Of a DNA stretch of 53,843 nucleotides, positions 17,480-26,440 are shown piece by piece. How positions within the stretch are numbered: the first letter of the stretch is position 1; each line of letters starts with the position of its first letter. The position numbers and the translations under genes are program-made. Below the pieces are notes generated by a model. That model saw only the letters and a program-made list of their open reading frames with translations. It searched no databases and was not told where the DNA came from. This DNA is from Megasphaera sp. NM10 (lineage in GTDB: Bacteria; Bacillota; Negativicutes; Veillonellales; Megasphaeraceae), in contig NZ_APHY01000077.1 in the NCBI RefSeq assembly GCF_000417505.1, positions 1 through 53,843 on the forward strand. The letters run 5' to 3'.

Positions 17480-19491
17480 TTTTCATCAATCTCCTTGTCT
17501 TTATCTATGATTTCATGGAGGGCTGCCATGACGTCCCCCTGGGCTTCGACCAGGGTCCGGCCACGCAGCTGGGCACCGGCAACGGTACGGTGGCCGCCGC
17601 CGCCGAGAGCTTCCATGACTAATTGTACATTGATTTCGCCTTTCGAGCGGGCGCTGACACCGATGCAGTCATCGGCCAGATAATAGAAAGTGAAGCTGGC
17701 TTCGACGCTGTCGATGTTGATGAGCATATCCGCTACCTGGGCGGCGATGATGGTGGCATTGCGCTGACCCTTGGGGCAGCTGGCCATGGCGACGCCGTCG
17801 CTGATTTGGGCACCGGACAAGATGAGGGCCCGGTCCTTGACGGTATCGAAGTCAGAGCTGAACAGTTCGCGGACGATATCCGGATCCGCTCCGCAGCGGC
17901 GCAGATACGACGCGGCGTCGAAAGTGCGCACGCCGGTCTGGACGGCGAAGTTCTTGGTGTCGACGATGATGCCGGCATAGAGGGCCGTCGCTTCGATCTT
18001 CGTCAATTCTACATCTTCCTGGAAATATTGCAAGAGCTCCGTCACCAGTTCGCTCGTCGAAGAACTCGACGTTTCCGTATAGGTCAGCAAGGGCTTCTTG
18101 ATGAAGTCCGAACTGCGGCGGTGATGGTCGATGACGACGCGCCGGTCCGTTTCGTCCAGCAAAGCCGGGGCTACGGTCATGTCCGGGCGGTGCGTATCGA
18201 CGATGAACAGCAGGGTCTGGCTGTTGCAGATGTTCTCCGCCGTTTCTGCCGAAATGAGCAGGTCCTTGAAATCGGGATTATCCATGATCTGATCTTCCAG
18301 GCGCCGGATGGCGTCGGTCTGATTGCTGACGACGACATGTACCGGCTTGCCTGCCAGGCGGGCCATGTGGGCTACGCCGACGGCAGCGCCGATGCTGTCA
18401 TAGTCTTCCCGTTCATGTCCCATGACCAGGACCATATCGCTCGTATCGATGAGTTCGTGGATGGCCTGGGCGACGACGCGGGCCCGGACGCGGGTATTCT
18501 TTTCGACGCAGCGCGTCTTGCCGCCGTAGAAGTGAGGCGATCCGTCCTCTTCATAGACGACGACCTGGTCGCCGCCGCGGCCCAGAGCCAGGTCGAGGCC
18601 GGCCCGGGCTTTCGTAGCCAGTTCGTTGAAATTGGCTTTGCCCGCCGCAATGACGTCGCTCGGGAAGAGGGCGATGCCCATGCTGAGCGTCACGGGGATG
18701 CGGTTGACCGTATGGATGGAACGGATTTTTTCCAGGAAAGAAAAGTTATCTTCCTTATAATATTCCAGCGTATCCCGGCTCATGCAGGCAATGTACTTCT
18801 CATTGCCGTAAGCCCAGATAAAGCAATTATGGCCGGACAGCTCGCCGATAAGGCAGTTGTTGACGTTGGTCACCAGCGTAGCCCGCTGGACAGCCGTCAT
18901 CCCCTTGGCAACTTCCTCCAGGTTGTCGATCTCGATATCGCAGAAAACGGGGACAGCAGCCAGGGAATTCAGCTTCTGCCGTTCCGTATCGGTAATGTCT
19001 TCAAAATAGAGGATGAGGTAATTGTCATCGTCAGCGGCTTCGGTCTGCAGATACTTGTAGACGACGCGGTAATAGCGTTCGCCGATGTGTTCAAAGAAAT
19101 ATCCCGATTTCCCCCAGAACTTATCGACTTTCAAGTTCGGCATGATGTGGTCCAGCTGCTGGTCGTTGTCGATGTCGCCGACCCAGTCTCGGAAGACGCT
19201 GTTGGCCCAGCACAAGTTGGACTGCATGTCGATGATGGCAATGCCGATAGGCAGATTCTGCACGGCATACGTCGAAGCCTGGTCGACGCTCTTGGAGATG
19301 GCATCGAAGAACTGGCTGATTTCCCGGTTGCGTTCGTTATGGTTCTTGCGGGTCAGGACATAAGCCCCGCCGATGAGGATCAGGGCCAGCAAGGCGATGA
19401 CCCAATTATATACGGCAATGATGATAAGCAGCAAGACGGTAATCAGGAAGAAAGGTTCTTCCGACCGCCTTGACAGCAACGTTTTAAACAT
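17476..19491 (-). CDS. gdpP: Cyclic-di-AMP phosphodiesterase GdpP (YybT)
   Basis: A 671-residue membrane enzyme that hydrolyses c-di-AMP to pApA and so affects wall and potassium homeostasis. Order: two transmembrane segments at about 13-50, a PAS-like domain about 75-150, a degenerate GGDEF domain about 170-300, then DHH and DHHA1 domains. Catalytic DHH motifs are visible: GHEREDYDSIGAA, FIVDTHRPDMT and VVIDHHRRSSDF; the DHHA1 end has GGGGHRTVAGAQ. It sits between yybS and rplI as in Bacillus. Confidence 0.95.
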   Translation of the reverse strand: MFKTLLSRRSEEPFFLITVLLLIIIAVYNWVIALLALILIGGAYVLTRKNHNERNREISQFFDAISKSVDQASTYAVQNLPIGIAIIDMQSNLCWANSVFRDWVGDIDNDQQLDHIMPNLKVDKFWGKSGYFFEHIGERYYRVVYKYLQTEAADDDNYLILYFEDITDTERQKLNSLAAVPVFCDIEIDNLEEVAKGMTAVQRATLVTNVNNCLIGELSGHNCFIWAYGNEKYIACMSRDTLEYYKEDNFSFLEKIRSIHTVNRIPVTLSMGIALFPSDVIAAGKANFNELATKARAGLDLALGRGGDQVVVYEEDGSPHFYGGKTRCVEKNTRVRARVVAQAIHELIDTSDMVLVMGHEREDYDSIGAAVGVAHMARLAGKPVHVVVSNQTDAIRRLEDQIMDNPDFKDLLISAETAENICNSQTLLFIVDTHRPDMTVAPALLDETDRRVVIDHHRRSSDFIKKPLLTYTETSSSSTSELVTELLQYFQEDVELTKIEATALYAGIIVDTKNFAVQTGVRTFDAASYLRRCGADPDIVRELFSSDFDTVKDRALILSGAQISDGVAMASCPKGQRNATIIAAQVADMLINIDSVEASFTFYYLADDCIGVSARSKGEINVQLVMEALGGGGHRTVAGAQLRGRTLVEAQGDVMAALHEIIDKDKEIDEK

Positions 19492-19509
19492 GGTTCCGCC
19501 CCCTGCGTA

Positions 19510-20466
19510 CTAAAGCGTACGACCTTTTTTTCTATAATTCGTGAGCATGTCGAAGATGCCGGCTAAAAAGGCAGCATACGAAAAAACAGGCATGACAAAA
19601 AATGAGATGAGGATCAGGGCCTGAAGGCCATTCCCTAAACGGAAACGGCTGCTGAGGAGATAAAAGACGAAGGCAATTCCCTGGATACAGATGAAGAAGA
19701 AGGCAATCTGATTGAGATTCATGCCGATGATATTGAGCCAGGTAATATCCCGTGTCACTCCCCAGTATTTCATGACCAATGCCAATATATATAAGTATAT
19801 CATACTACGGGGTATTTCCCAATAACGAATAGGCAAAAACGCCTTGAGCGAAAAGCCGAGACGGCGCAGGATGACCTGGGAAATCTTGATGTTCGCGTAG
19901 GCGATGATGGCCGTCCCCAGACAGAGGAACATGGGCAGCAGCGACGGCAGCACCTCCCGGACCTGGTTGAGCTGGGCCCGCGTTTCTGCCAATTTGACGT
20001 CAGACATGCCCTGCTGCTGGTACTGGGCCATCATGCTGTCCATGAACTGCGTGAAGAAATCGTTCATCTGGGTAAAGACGTTGACGTCGAGGACAACATA
20101 GGACAATAGGGCGATGACGACGAAGACGGCGACCAGGGCCGCTGTAACCGTCCCCAAGAGGCGTACAGCCGACCATTCATAGCGAAAGCCAGCTCCCAGG
20201 GCCAGGCCGACGGCACCGAAGCTCAGGAATTGGACCAATGCCGTCACCGGGTCGATGAACAACCCCATGAGGAAGCCTACGGTCACGCCCAGCAGCAAGG
20301 TCTGGCGCAGACCGTATTTCATGAAAATGATGACCATGGGAATGGGCATGATGAAATAACCAATAAAAGAAAAAATCGGCACGTATGTACTGAGAAGCGC
20401 AAAGACCAGCATAATGGCGGCAAAACAGCCGGCCGTCGTCAGCGGGGTGACACGCCTCTGCTCCAT
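19510..20466 (-). CDS. yybS: YybS family membrane protein (DUF2232)
   Basis: A 318-residue polytopic membrane protein with about eight hydrophobic segments. The start MEQRRVTPLTTAGCFAAIM and the block GYFIMPIPMVIIFMKYG are recognisable for the DUF2232 family. Function is unknown; in many Firmicutes it stands directly before gdpP and rplI, as here. AAGGGGG precedes the ATG. Confidence 0.85.
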   Translation of the reverse strand: MEQRRVTPLTTAGCFAAIMLVFALLSTYVPIFSFIGYFIMPIPMVIIFMKYGLRQTLLLGVTVGFLMGLFIDPVTALVQFLSFGAVGLALGAGFRYEWSAVRLLGTVTAALVAVFVVIALLSYVVLDVNVFTQMNDFFTQFMDSMMAQYQQQGMSDVKLAETRAQLNQVREVLPSLLPMFLCLGTAIIAYANIKISQVILRRLGFSLKAFLPIRYWEIPRSMIYLYILALVMKYWGVTRDITWLNIIGMNLNQIAFFFICIQGIAFVFYLLSSRFRLGNGLQALILISFFVMPVFSYAAFLAGIFDMLTNYRKKGRTL

Positions 20467-20497
20467 AACAGTTCCCCCTTTCGTCGGGACTGAGAAA

Positions 20498-20524
20498 CAG
20501 CGGAGGCACGAGATGCCTCCGCTG
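20498..20524 (-). terminator. Terminator of the ribonuclease J gene
   Basis: An 11-bp perfect stem CAGCGGAGGCA/TGCCTCCGCTG with five-base loop lies 20 bases after the rnj stop and before the yybS Shine-Dalgarno. On the minus strand it is followed by TTTCTC, a poor U tract, so some read-through into yybS is expected. Confidence 0.6.
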
Positions 20525-20544
20525 TCACAGTAACAAATATCAAA

Positions 20545-22206
20545 TTATACTTCCATGATGATCGGCAGGATCATCGGACGACGCCGTGTCTTTTCATAGA
20601 GATAACGGCTCAGCGTATCGCGGACCTGGGACTTGATGACAGCCCATTCGCGGATATTACCGGCTTCGCAGCGTTCGAGGACGGCGGCGACGCGGTCATG
20701 AGCTTCGCGGAGCAATTCTTCCGAATCGCGGACATAGACGAAGCCGCGGGAAACGATATCCGGGCCGGCCAGGGGATGGCTCGTCCCTTTGGCCAGGGTC
20801 ATGACGACGATGACGACACCTTCCATAGCCAGCTGCTGGCGGTCGCGGATGACGATGTTGCCGACATCGCCGACGCCGAGACCGTCGATGAAGACGCGGC
20901 CTGCATTGACATGGCCTGTCTTATGGCCGGAACGGTTCGAGAATTCAAAGATCTGGCCGTTGTCGCCGATGAGGACGTGGTCCTTGGCAACGCCCATCAT
21001 GACGGCCAGGTCGCCGTGCGTCTTGAGCATGCGGTATTCGCCGTGGACAGGGATGAAATACTTCGGTTTGATCAGTTCCAGCATGAGCTTCAGTTCTTCC
21101 TGGCTGGCATGGCCGGATACGTGGATTTTCTTATCCCGGCCGGCGATGACATTGGCACCGAGGCGCATGAGGTTATCAATGGTGCGGCTGACACCGGTTT
21201 CATTGCCCGGGATAGGCGTAGCCGAAATGATGACTGTATCGCCAGGCATGATGCTGACGCTGCGATGGTTGTTGGAAGCCATGCGCGACAGGCCGGCCAT
21301 GGGTTCGCCCTGGCTGCCCGTCGTCAAGATGAGGATCTGGTCATCGGGATAACGGTTCAGTTCATCCGGTTCGATGAGGACACCTTCGGGAACGTCGAGA
21401 TAGCCCAGTTCAATGGCAATCTGGACGTTGTTGACCATGCTGCGGCCGAGGACGGTGACTTTGCGCTTGAACTGCACTGCCGTATTGATAGCCTGTTGGA
21501 TACGGGAAATATTCGAGGCGAATGTCGCCAGGATGATACGGCCTTTTGCAGCGCGGAAAGCCTTGCGGAAAGCATGGCCGACAGTCGTTTCCGATTCGGT
21601 GTAGCCCGGCCGTTCGGCATTGGTGCTGTCCGACATGAGCAGCAGGACGCCGCGGCGGCCTAATTCAGCAAATTTATGGATGTCCATCTGACGGCCATCG
21701 ACTGGCGTCAGGTCCATCTTAAAGTCGCCTGTATGGACAATGGTGCCTATGGGAGTCCGGAAATACAGGGCACTGGCATCCGGGATGGAGTGGTTCGTAT
21801 GGATGAAGCCGACCTTCATACAGCCGATCTGTACTTCATCACCATGATGCACTTCATTCAGTGTATAATTCGTAATGTGATTTTCTTTCAGTTTCCCTTC
21901 GATGAGGCCGCATACGAGCTTGGTGGCGTATACGGGCACATTTACTTCATTGAGCAAGTAGGACAAACCGCCGATATGGTCTTCATGACCATGGGTGATG
22001 ACGACGGCCCGTACTTTGTCCCGGTTTTCAATCAAGTAACTCATGTCCGGGATGACGAGGTCGATGCCGAACATGTCGTCATCCGGGAAGGCCAGGCCGG
22101 CGTCGATGACGATAATATCATTCCCGTACTGGATGACCGTCATATTCTTGCCGATTTCACCTAAACCACCTAAGGGAATTACCATGAGTTTTTCTTTTTT
22201 AGCCAA
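20545..22206 (-). CDS. rnjA: Ribonuclease J
   Basis: A 553-residue metallo-beta-lactamase-fold ribonuclease with endo- and 5'-3' exonuclease activity, central to mRNA decay. The zinc motif HGHEDHIGG lies near residue 73, VHTGDFKMD and the beta-CASP block follow, and the late SGHASQEELKLM and PVHGEYRML motifs are intact. AGGAGG precedes the ATG. Two RNase J paralogues are usual in Firmicutes, so the A label is a default. Confidence 0.93.
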   Translation of the reverse strand: MAKKEKLMVIPLGGLGEIGKNMTVIQYGNDIIVIDAGLAFPDDDMFGIDLVIPDMSYLIENRDKVRAVVITHGHEDHIGGLSYLLNEVNVPVYATKLVCGLIEGKLKENHITNYTLNEVHHGDEVQIGCMKVGFIHTNHSIPDASALYFRTPIGTIVHTGDFKMDLTPVDGRQMDIHKFAELGRRGVLLLMSDSTNAERPGYTESETTVGHAFRKAFRAAKGRIILATFASNISRIQQAINTAVQFKRKVTVLGRSMVNNVQIAIELGYLDVPEGVLIEPDELNRYPDDQILILTTGSQGEPMAGLSRMASNNHRSVSIMPGDTVIISATPIPGNETGVSRTIDNLMRLGANVIAGRDKKIHVSGHASQEELKLMLELIKPKYFIPVHGEYRMLKTHGDLAVMMGVAKDHVLIGDNGQIFEFSNRSGHKTGHVNAGRVFIDGLGVGDVGNIVIRDRQQLAMEGVVIVVMTLAKGTSHPLAGPDIVSRGFVYVRDSEELLREAHDRVAAVLERCEAGNIREWAVIKSQVRDTLSRYLYEKTRRRPMILPIIMEV

Positions 22207-22411
22207 AATATACCTCCTAAAAATAAATATAGTTGTATCCGTTCCAACCGGAGCCCGGCAGACCAGGCTGCAGGTCTATCCTATATGTAGATATAACGAA
22301 CAGTAATGGATTTTCTTCCTTCTATCATATTTTCCGTTATTTCCGGGACTCTGTCAATAATCTATCGTCTCTTTTTGTGAAAACTCTTAACTTTTCATAA
22401 AAAATTTACAT

Positions 22412-23257
22412 TTATTTTGCCGATTTGATGACTTTTTCCGGCACGGTCAGCTGTGTTCCCTGGGGCAGGGCCGTGCAATCGATGGTCAGGCTGACTTCGC
22501 TCATTTTGATGAACGACTGGGCTACGGCCTTGTCGGCGTCACTGCGGCCATATTCATCGACCAGCGTCAGGGCCAGGCTGCGCAGCTGGTCCGTCAAGGG
22601 CAGGGAGATGCGGGAAATGCGCTTCGTCGCCGGGTCGATGGTGACGACCGTCGATAAGTCGCCGCACTGCTGCAAGCCCTGGAGGACTTTGGTCATGACG
22701 CGGATCTGTTCGGCCGTCATGCCGTTTTTCTTCCACTGGGCCTGGTCGGCCGGATTATAGATATGGGAAGCGTCGAAGACGACGTTGTAATCATTGCCGC
22801 CGGCAGCGGTGACTTTTTTCACGCCAGCCAGGACATTGTAGTCCTGACGCAGGTAATCGGCCAAGGGCTTGCTGTCCTTCAAATCATAGCTCTTCTTTTC
22901 CCATTCATCGCCATCTTCCTGGTAATAGACGTCGATTTTTTTCCCGTTCTGGACGGCATAGGCTTTCCCTTCAGGGACTTTCTTCATCGTCGTCGCAGCA
23001 AAACCCGTTACCTTAGCCTGGGACTGGATGACGAAAGGCCGTTCCTGGACGTCGATATTGTTGACGACGGCCCCTTCGCCGACAAAGGGCATCTTGAGGC
23101 CCAGTTTCAGCGTATAAGAGCCCTGAGGATGGGCCGCCATGTTGCGGGCCGCTTCTTCATATGTTGCCTGCGGTGAAGCAGCCAGTGCCATACCGCCGAT
23201 CGATGCAGCTGCCATGACCAGGCAGCACATTTTCTTCCAAGAATGTGTCAATCTCAT
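22412..23257 (-). CDS. Secreted protein of unknown function
   Basis: A protein of 281 residues with an N-terminal signal peptide (basic SWKK, hydrophobic core CLVMAAASIGGMALA, cut after ALAA). The mature part is soluble and rich in short beta-type stretches; it recalls periplasmic lipid- or polymer-binding LolA/LppX-like proteins in length only, and I do not recognise the family. The ATG at 23257 is chosen because it overlaps the thiD stop as ATGA; a GTG three codons upstream is also possible. Co-transcribed with thiD. Confidence 0.75.
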   Translation of the reverse strand: MRLTHSWKKMCCLVMAAASIGGMALAASPQATYEEAARNMAAHPQGSYTLKLGLKMPFVGEGAVVNNIDVQERPFVIQSQAKVTGFAATTMKKVPEGKAYAVQNGKKIDVYYQEDGDEWEKKSYDLKDSKPLADYLRQDYNVLAGVKKVTAAGGNDYNVVFDASHIYNPADQAQWKKNGMTAEQIRVMTKVLQGLQQCGDLSTVVTIDPATKRISRISLPLTDQLRSLALTLVDEYGRSDADKAVAQSFIKMSEVSLTIDCTALPQGTQLTVPEKVIKSAK

Positions 23258-24060
23258 TTTGTCCACCCTGCTTTCTTATATAATTCATAAAAGTGATGAA
23301 TCGGGCCATGGCCCTTGCCAATGGGTTCAGCATGGGCAATGCCTTCAAAGACGTACTCTTTCGCCGCACCGACTGCGTCTGGCAGACTCAGGCCATTGGC
23401 CAGGTTCGAGGCGATGGCGCTCGATAAGGAGCAGCCTGTCCCATGGGTACTCGTGCTTTCCAGGCGTTTCCCCTTATAATAATGAAAATCATGGCCGTCG
23501 AAGAGGATATCCGTCGCATCGGCAATGCGATGACCGCCTTTGACCAGGACGGCTTTGGCACCCATGGCGGCAATGGCCTTGGCCGCTTCTTCCATGTCGT
23601 GCAGGCTTTCAATGGATTTCCCTGTCAGCACTTCGGCTTCCGGCAGATTCGGCGTCAGGACATCGGCCATGGGAAGGAGGACTTCCTTCAGCGTCTGTTC
23701 GGCTTCCGGTACCAGCAGGCGATGGCCGCTGGTAGCAACCATGACCGGATCGATGACGATATACGGCGGCTGGTATTGTTTCAATTTATCGGCGATGACG
23801 CGGATCGTTTCAGGTACACTGACCATGCCGATTTTGACGGCGTCGACGTCGATATCTTCAAAGACCGCATCGATCTGCGAAGCAATGAGGTCCGGCGTGA
23901 TGTCCATATAGCCGCGCACGCCCTGGGTGTTCTGGGAAACGACGGCCGTAATGACATTCAAGGCAAAGCAGCCGTGGGCACAAAAAGTCTTGCAATCCGC
24001 AGCGGCACCGGCTCCGCCAGAAGGATCCGTCCCGGCAATGGATAATACATGTTTCATCAT
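23254..24060 (-). CDS. thiD: Hydroxymethylpyrimidine (phosphate) kinase / pyridoxal kinase
   Basis: A 268-residue ribokinase-fold kinase. The start SIAGTDPSGGAGAAADCKTF and the anion-hole motif STHGTGCSLSSAIA near residue 210 identify the ThiD/PdxK family. It phosphorylates HMP and HMP-P for thiamine, or pyridoxal for salvage; no other thiamine gene is nearby, so a PdxK role is open. ATG at 24060 lies eight bases after GGAGG; a second ATG follows at once. The ThiD label is the commoner assignment for this sequence type. Confidence 0.85.
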   Translation of the reverse strand: MMKHVLSIAGTDPSGGAGAAADCKTFCAHGCFALNVITAVVSQNTQGVRGYMDITPDLIASQIDAVFEDIDVDAVKIGMVSVPETIRVIADKLKQYQPPYIVIDPVMVATSGHRLLVPEAEQTLKEVLLPMADVLTPNLPEAEVLTGKSIESLHDMEEAAKAIAAMGAKAVLVKGGHRIADATDILFDGHDFHYYKGKRLESTSTHGTGCSLSSAIASNLANGLSLPDAVGAAKEYVFEGIAHAEPIGKGHGPIHHFYELYKKAGWTK

Positions 24061-24076
24061 GAGTACAACCTCCAAT

Positions 24077-24574
24077 TTATTCTTTGTAAGAAGGTCCCAA
24101 AAATTTCAAGGCCTTCGGATGGACATAGAAAAGCAGCGATGCCGAACCGATGCGGCCGCCGTGGACGTCGAAGTCGAACAGGGCCATGCTGCCCGTCTTG
24201 AAGTCGACAGCCGTCCCCGTCCAGGCCTGAGCCCAGCGGTCAAGGAACGGCGAATGGCCGATGATGCACACGACATCAGCTGTTTCCCGGCTCAAAATCT
24301 CGTTGTATACGGCGACTAAGTCACCAGAAGCGATGGCTTTATGCGTATGGAACTGCTCAATAGGCAGATGCTTTTCTAAATAAGCGGCTGTCTGACACGT
24401 CCGCACGTATGGGCTGACCCACAGGGCCGTTTTCCCCGACGGCCACCATGACGAGGCCCATTTCGCCATGGACGAAGCCTGATTACACCCTTTTTCAGTC
24501 AGTTCACGCAGTTTATCCGGCTGATGCAGATCAAAAGGCTGGGCCTTTCCGTGACGCATTAAACAAACATACAT
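24077..24574 (-). CDS. Histidine phosphatase family protein (SixA-like)
   Basis: A 165-residue branch-1 histidine phosphatase. The catalytic motif CLMRHGKA lies at residues 4-11 and the second histidine in IIGHSPFLDRW near 120; short length and absence of a cap domain are like SixA, which removes phosphate from phosphohistidine proteins. Target unknown. AGGGGAG precedes the ATG; the gene lies between arsR and thiD on one strand and is probably co-transcribed with both. Confidence 0.8.
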   Translation of the reverse strand: MYVCLMRHGKAQPFDLHQPDKLRELTEKGCNQASSMAKWASSWWPSGKTALWVSPYVRTCQTAAYLEKHLPIEQFHTHKAIASGDLVAVYNEILSRETADVVCIIGHSPFLDRWAQAWTGTAVDFKTGSMALFDFDVHGGRIGSASLLFYVHPKALKFLGPSYKE

Positions 24575-24601
24575 AAACTACTCCCCTTTTATGTACCCCT
24601 T

Positions 24602-24904
24602 TTATTCGGCAACATGCTCCAGGCCGACGTCGAGCAGCGTAAAGACATGGGCATCGGCCAGCGAATAGTATACGGTCTTGCCGTCCCGGCGGAACTGGAC
24701 CAGCCGGGCATCGCGCAGGATGCGCAGCTGATGGGACACAGCAGACTGGCCCATACCGAGTTCATCGGCAATATCCCGGACGCAGACTTCCTGATTCATG
24801 AGGACGCGCAATATGCGCAGCCGTGTCGGATCGCCGAGGACTTTGAAGACATCGGCCAAAGGCTGGATATATTGTTGTGAAAGTTCCGGTGCTCGTCGTT
24901 TCAA
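24602..24904 (-). CDS. ArsR/SmtB family metal-sensing repressor
   Basis: A 100-residue winged-helix repressor (LGDPTRLRILRVL, recognition helix QSAVSHQLRILRDA). It keeps only one cysteine of the alpha-3 site (EVCVRDIA), while the C-terminal helix has D-x-H, then H eleven residues later and E three further on, the spacing of the zinc-type alpha-5 site of CzrA with Glu in place of the last His. So a zinc, cobalt or nickel sensor is likely. Start codon is TTG, eight bases after TAGGAG. No metal exporter is adjacent; it may regulate its own operon. Confidence 0.85.
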   Translation of the reverse strand: MKRRAPELSQQYIQPLADVFKVLGDPTRLRILRVLMNQEVCVRDIADELGMGQSAVSHQLRILRDARLVQFRRDGKTVYYSLADAHVFTLLDVGLEHVAE

Positions 24905-24951
24905 TGCAATCGCTCCTAATGCTGTTTATCACTGTCTGTCTTAATCGTTTT

Positions 24952-24966
24952 ATTATAGCACACTTT
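24952..24966 (-). promoter_or_regulatory. Extended -10 promoter of the arsR-sixA-thiD operon
   Basis: On the minus strand TGTGCTATAATAAAAC carries TGC directly before TATAAT; no good -35 is present. The same 16-base word occurs at the DMT transporter promoter (about 52660-52675). Confidence 0.5.
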
Positions 24967-25157
24967 TCACATATACTGCTAGAGGCGTCACAAATAAGGC
25001 CCGCACAGGTACAGACAAGGTAAATGAATTATGAAGGAATTATAAAAAGTCCTAAAAAGGCGTGAAATGTCCTGGCAAAAGCCTTTCCTCTAAATCAAAA
25101 ATGCCCTATAATGATAACAAAATCGCAACAAAATACTTTTACTTAGGAGTGAATGTC

Positions 25158-25682
25158 ATGAATGAAACCATCCATACCCTCATCACGCGGCGCAGCGTCC
25201 GCAAGTACAAAAAGGCCCAGATCAGCGATGAAGACTTGTATCTGATTCTCCAGGCCGGCACCTATGCAGCCAGCGGTCGTGGCCTGCAGCCCTGTACCAT
25301 CGTCGTCATCCAGGATACGGATACCCTGGCCCGCCTGAGCGCTCTCAACGCCAAAATCATGGGCACGACGAATGACCCCATGTACGGCGCCCCGACGGTC
25401 CTCCTGGTCCTGGCCGACATGGAAAAATCCCCCAACGCCTGGTCCGACGGCTGCCTCATCCTGGGCAATCTCATGAATGCCGCCGCTTCCCTGCACCTCG
25501 GCTCGTGCTGGATCAACCGGGCCAAAGAAGAATTTGAAACGCCCGAAGGGAAAGCCCTCCTCAAAGAATGGGGCCTGCCGGAACACCTCGTCGGCGTCGG
25601 CCACTGCATCGTCGGCTACGGCGACGGCCCGGAACCGGCCGCAGCCCCGCGGAAACCGGATTTCATTAAATTTGTTAAGTAA
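25158..25682 (+). CDS. Nitroreductase family protein
   Basis: A 174-residue FMN-dependent oxidoreductase. The N-terminal TLITRRSVRKYKKAQISDEDL is the flavin-phosphate signature, and the short length matches the small clostridial-type subfamily. It probably reduces quinones or nitro-compounds with NAD(P)H; the physiological substrate is unknown. ATG follows TTAGGAGTGAATGTC; a TATAAT at about 25111 is a likely -10 box. Stand-alone gene, convergent with fur across a repeat region. Confidence 0.88.
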   Translation: MNETIHTLITRRSVRKYKKAQISDEDLYLILQAGTYAASGRGLQPCTIVVIQDTDTLARLSALNAKIMGTTNDPMYGAPTVLLVLADMEKSPNAWSDGCLILGNLMNAAASLHLGSCWINRAKEEFETPEGKALLKEWGLPEHLVGVGHCIVGYGDGPEPAAAPRKPDFIKFVK

Positions 25683-25683
25683 A

Positions 25684-25797
25684 TAGTGGTTAGTGGCTCG
25701 TAGGGGCGCCCCGTGGGGCGCCCGCAGACCGCAGTTCGCAGGCCGCAGTTCGTGGCTCTCCTCATAGGAGAGCTGTCAGCAAAGCTGACTGAGAGGT
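25684..25797. repeat. Composite intergenic repeat tract
   Basis: Heptamers (TAGTGGTTAGTGG) begin directly after the nitroreductase stop, followed by a GTAGGGGCGCCCCGTGGGG palindrome (25700-25724) and the GGAGAGCTGTCAGCAAAGC block (25743-25797) seen also at 11272-11324. No gene in 25683-26014. Confidence 0.7.
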
Positions 25798-25833
25798 TGC
25801 TTTTTCTTTTTTATAAATTTAATAACAACCACT

Positions 25834-25892
25834 ACTAGAAAAGGGACTATCGTATGAAGGCTTATACCATCATGCGTAGTCCCTTTTCTAGT
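25834..25892. terminator. Bidirectional terminator between nitroreductase and fur
   Basis: ACTAGAAAAGGGACT pairs perfectly over 15 bp with AGTCCCTTTTCTAGT, with further inner pairing. It is placed to end both converging transcripts. Confidence 0.75.
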
Positions 25893-26010
25893 AAGGCCCG
25901 CCACGTGGGCGACCCGTTAGGAATTTGGGTGATGCTCCTAGCAAATGACCACTAACCACTAACCACTAACCACTAACCACTAACCACTAACCACTAACCA
26001 CTAACCACTA
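25891..26010. repeat. CACGTG palindrome and a CCACTAA heptamer array
   Basis: A GTAAGGCCCGCCACGTGGG palindrome (25891-25916) is followed by about 30 bases resembling those after the 8199-8224 copy, then by almost nine uninterrupted copies of CCACTAA (25949-26010). On the fur strand this is a pure TTAGTGG array starting seven bases after the fur stop codon. This is the only perfect tandem run; other tracts in the window are degenerate. Confidence 0.9.
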
Positions 26011-26014
26011 GCGA

Positions 26015-26440
26015 TTATCTCCCCTTCTTACATTCCGGGCAATAGCCGTAGAGTTCCAGGCTGTGGCCGACGATGTCGAACTGTGTCTTTTGGGCCACTT
26101 CTTTTTCATAGTCGCTGAGCGGACAATGAGCTAGATCCACGACTTTATGGCATTGTAAACAGATGAGCCTGTGTGTATGGCCGGGACGGCGGAGGGAAAA
26201 GCCGTATTTCCCTTCATCGGGGAGGAATATCTTTTCTGTCAGTTTACGCTCTGTAAACATTTCCAGGATGCGGTACACTGTGGAAAAATTGACTTTACAT
26301 CCTTGTTCCAACAGGGCTGCATAGACGGTTTCGACGGTCACGACACTGGTTTCCCGGCTCAGGATATCCAGGACGCCGTTGCGGGCCTTGGTACTCTTCA
26401 GGCCATGTTCGCGTAAACAGGCTTTATAATCGTCATTCAT
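26015..26440 (-). CDS. Fur-family metal regulator (probably zinc-responsive)
   Basis: A 141-residue Fur/Zur/PerR-type repressor: winged-helix part with VNFSTVYRILEMFTERKL, the HTHRLICLQCHKVVD metal block, and a structural zinc site from two CxxC pairs (CLQC, CPEC). The start ATG overlaps the permease stop as ATGA, eight bases after AGAGG. Being the third gene of a zinc-type ABC operon makes Zur the best guess; Fur or PerR cannot be excluded. It may bind the dyad at 27977-27991. Confidence 0.85.
   Translation of the reverse strand: MNDDYKACLREHGLKSTKARNGVLDILSRETSVVTVETVYAALLEQGCKVNFSTVYRILEMFTERKLTEKIFLPDEGKYGFSLRRPGHTHRLICLQCHKVVDLAHCPLSDYEKEVAQKTQFDIVGHSLELYGYCPECKKGR

Noticed and set aside
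25949-26010. CCACTAA array taken as a CRISPR
   Set aside because: Units are seven bases and contiguous with no spacers, and no cas genes are near.
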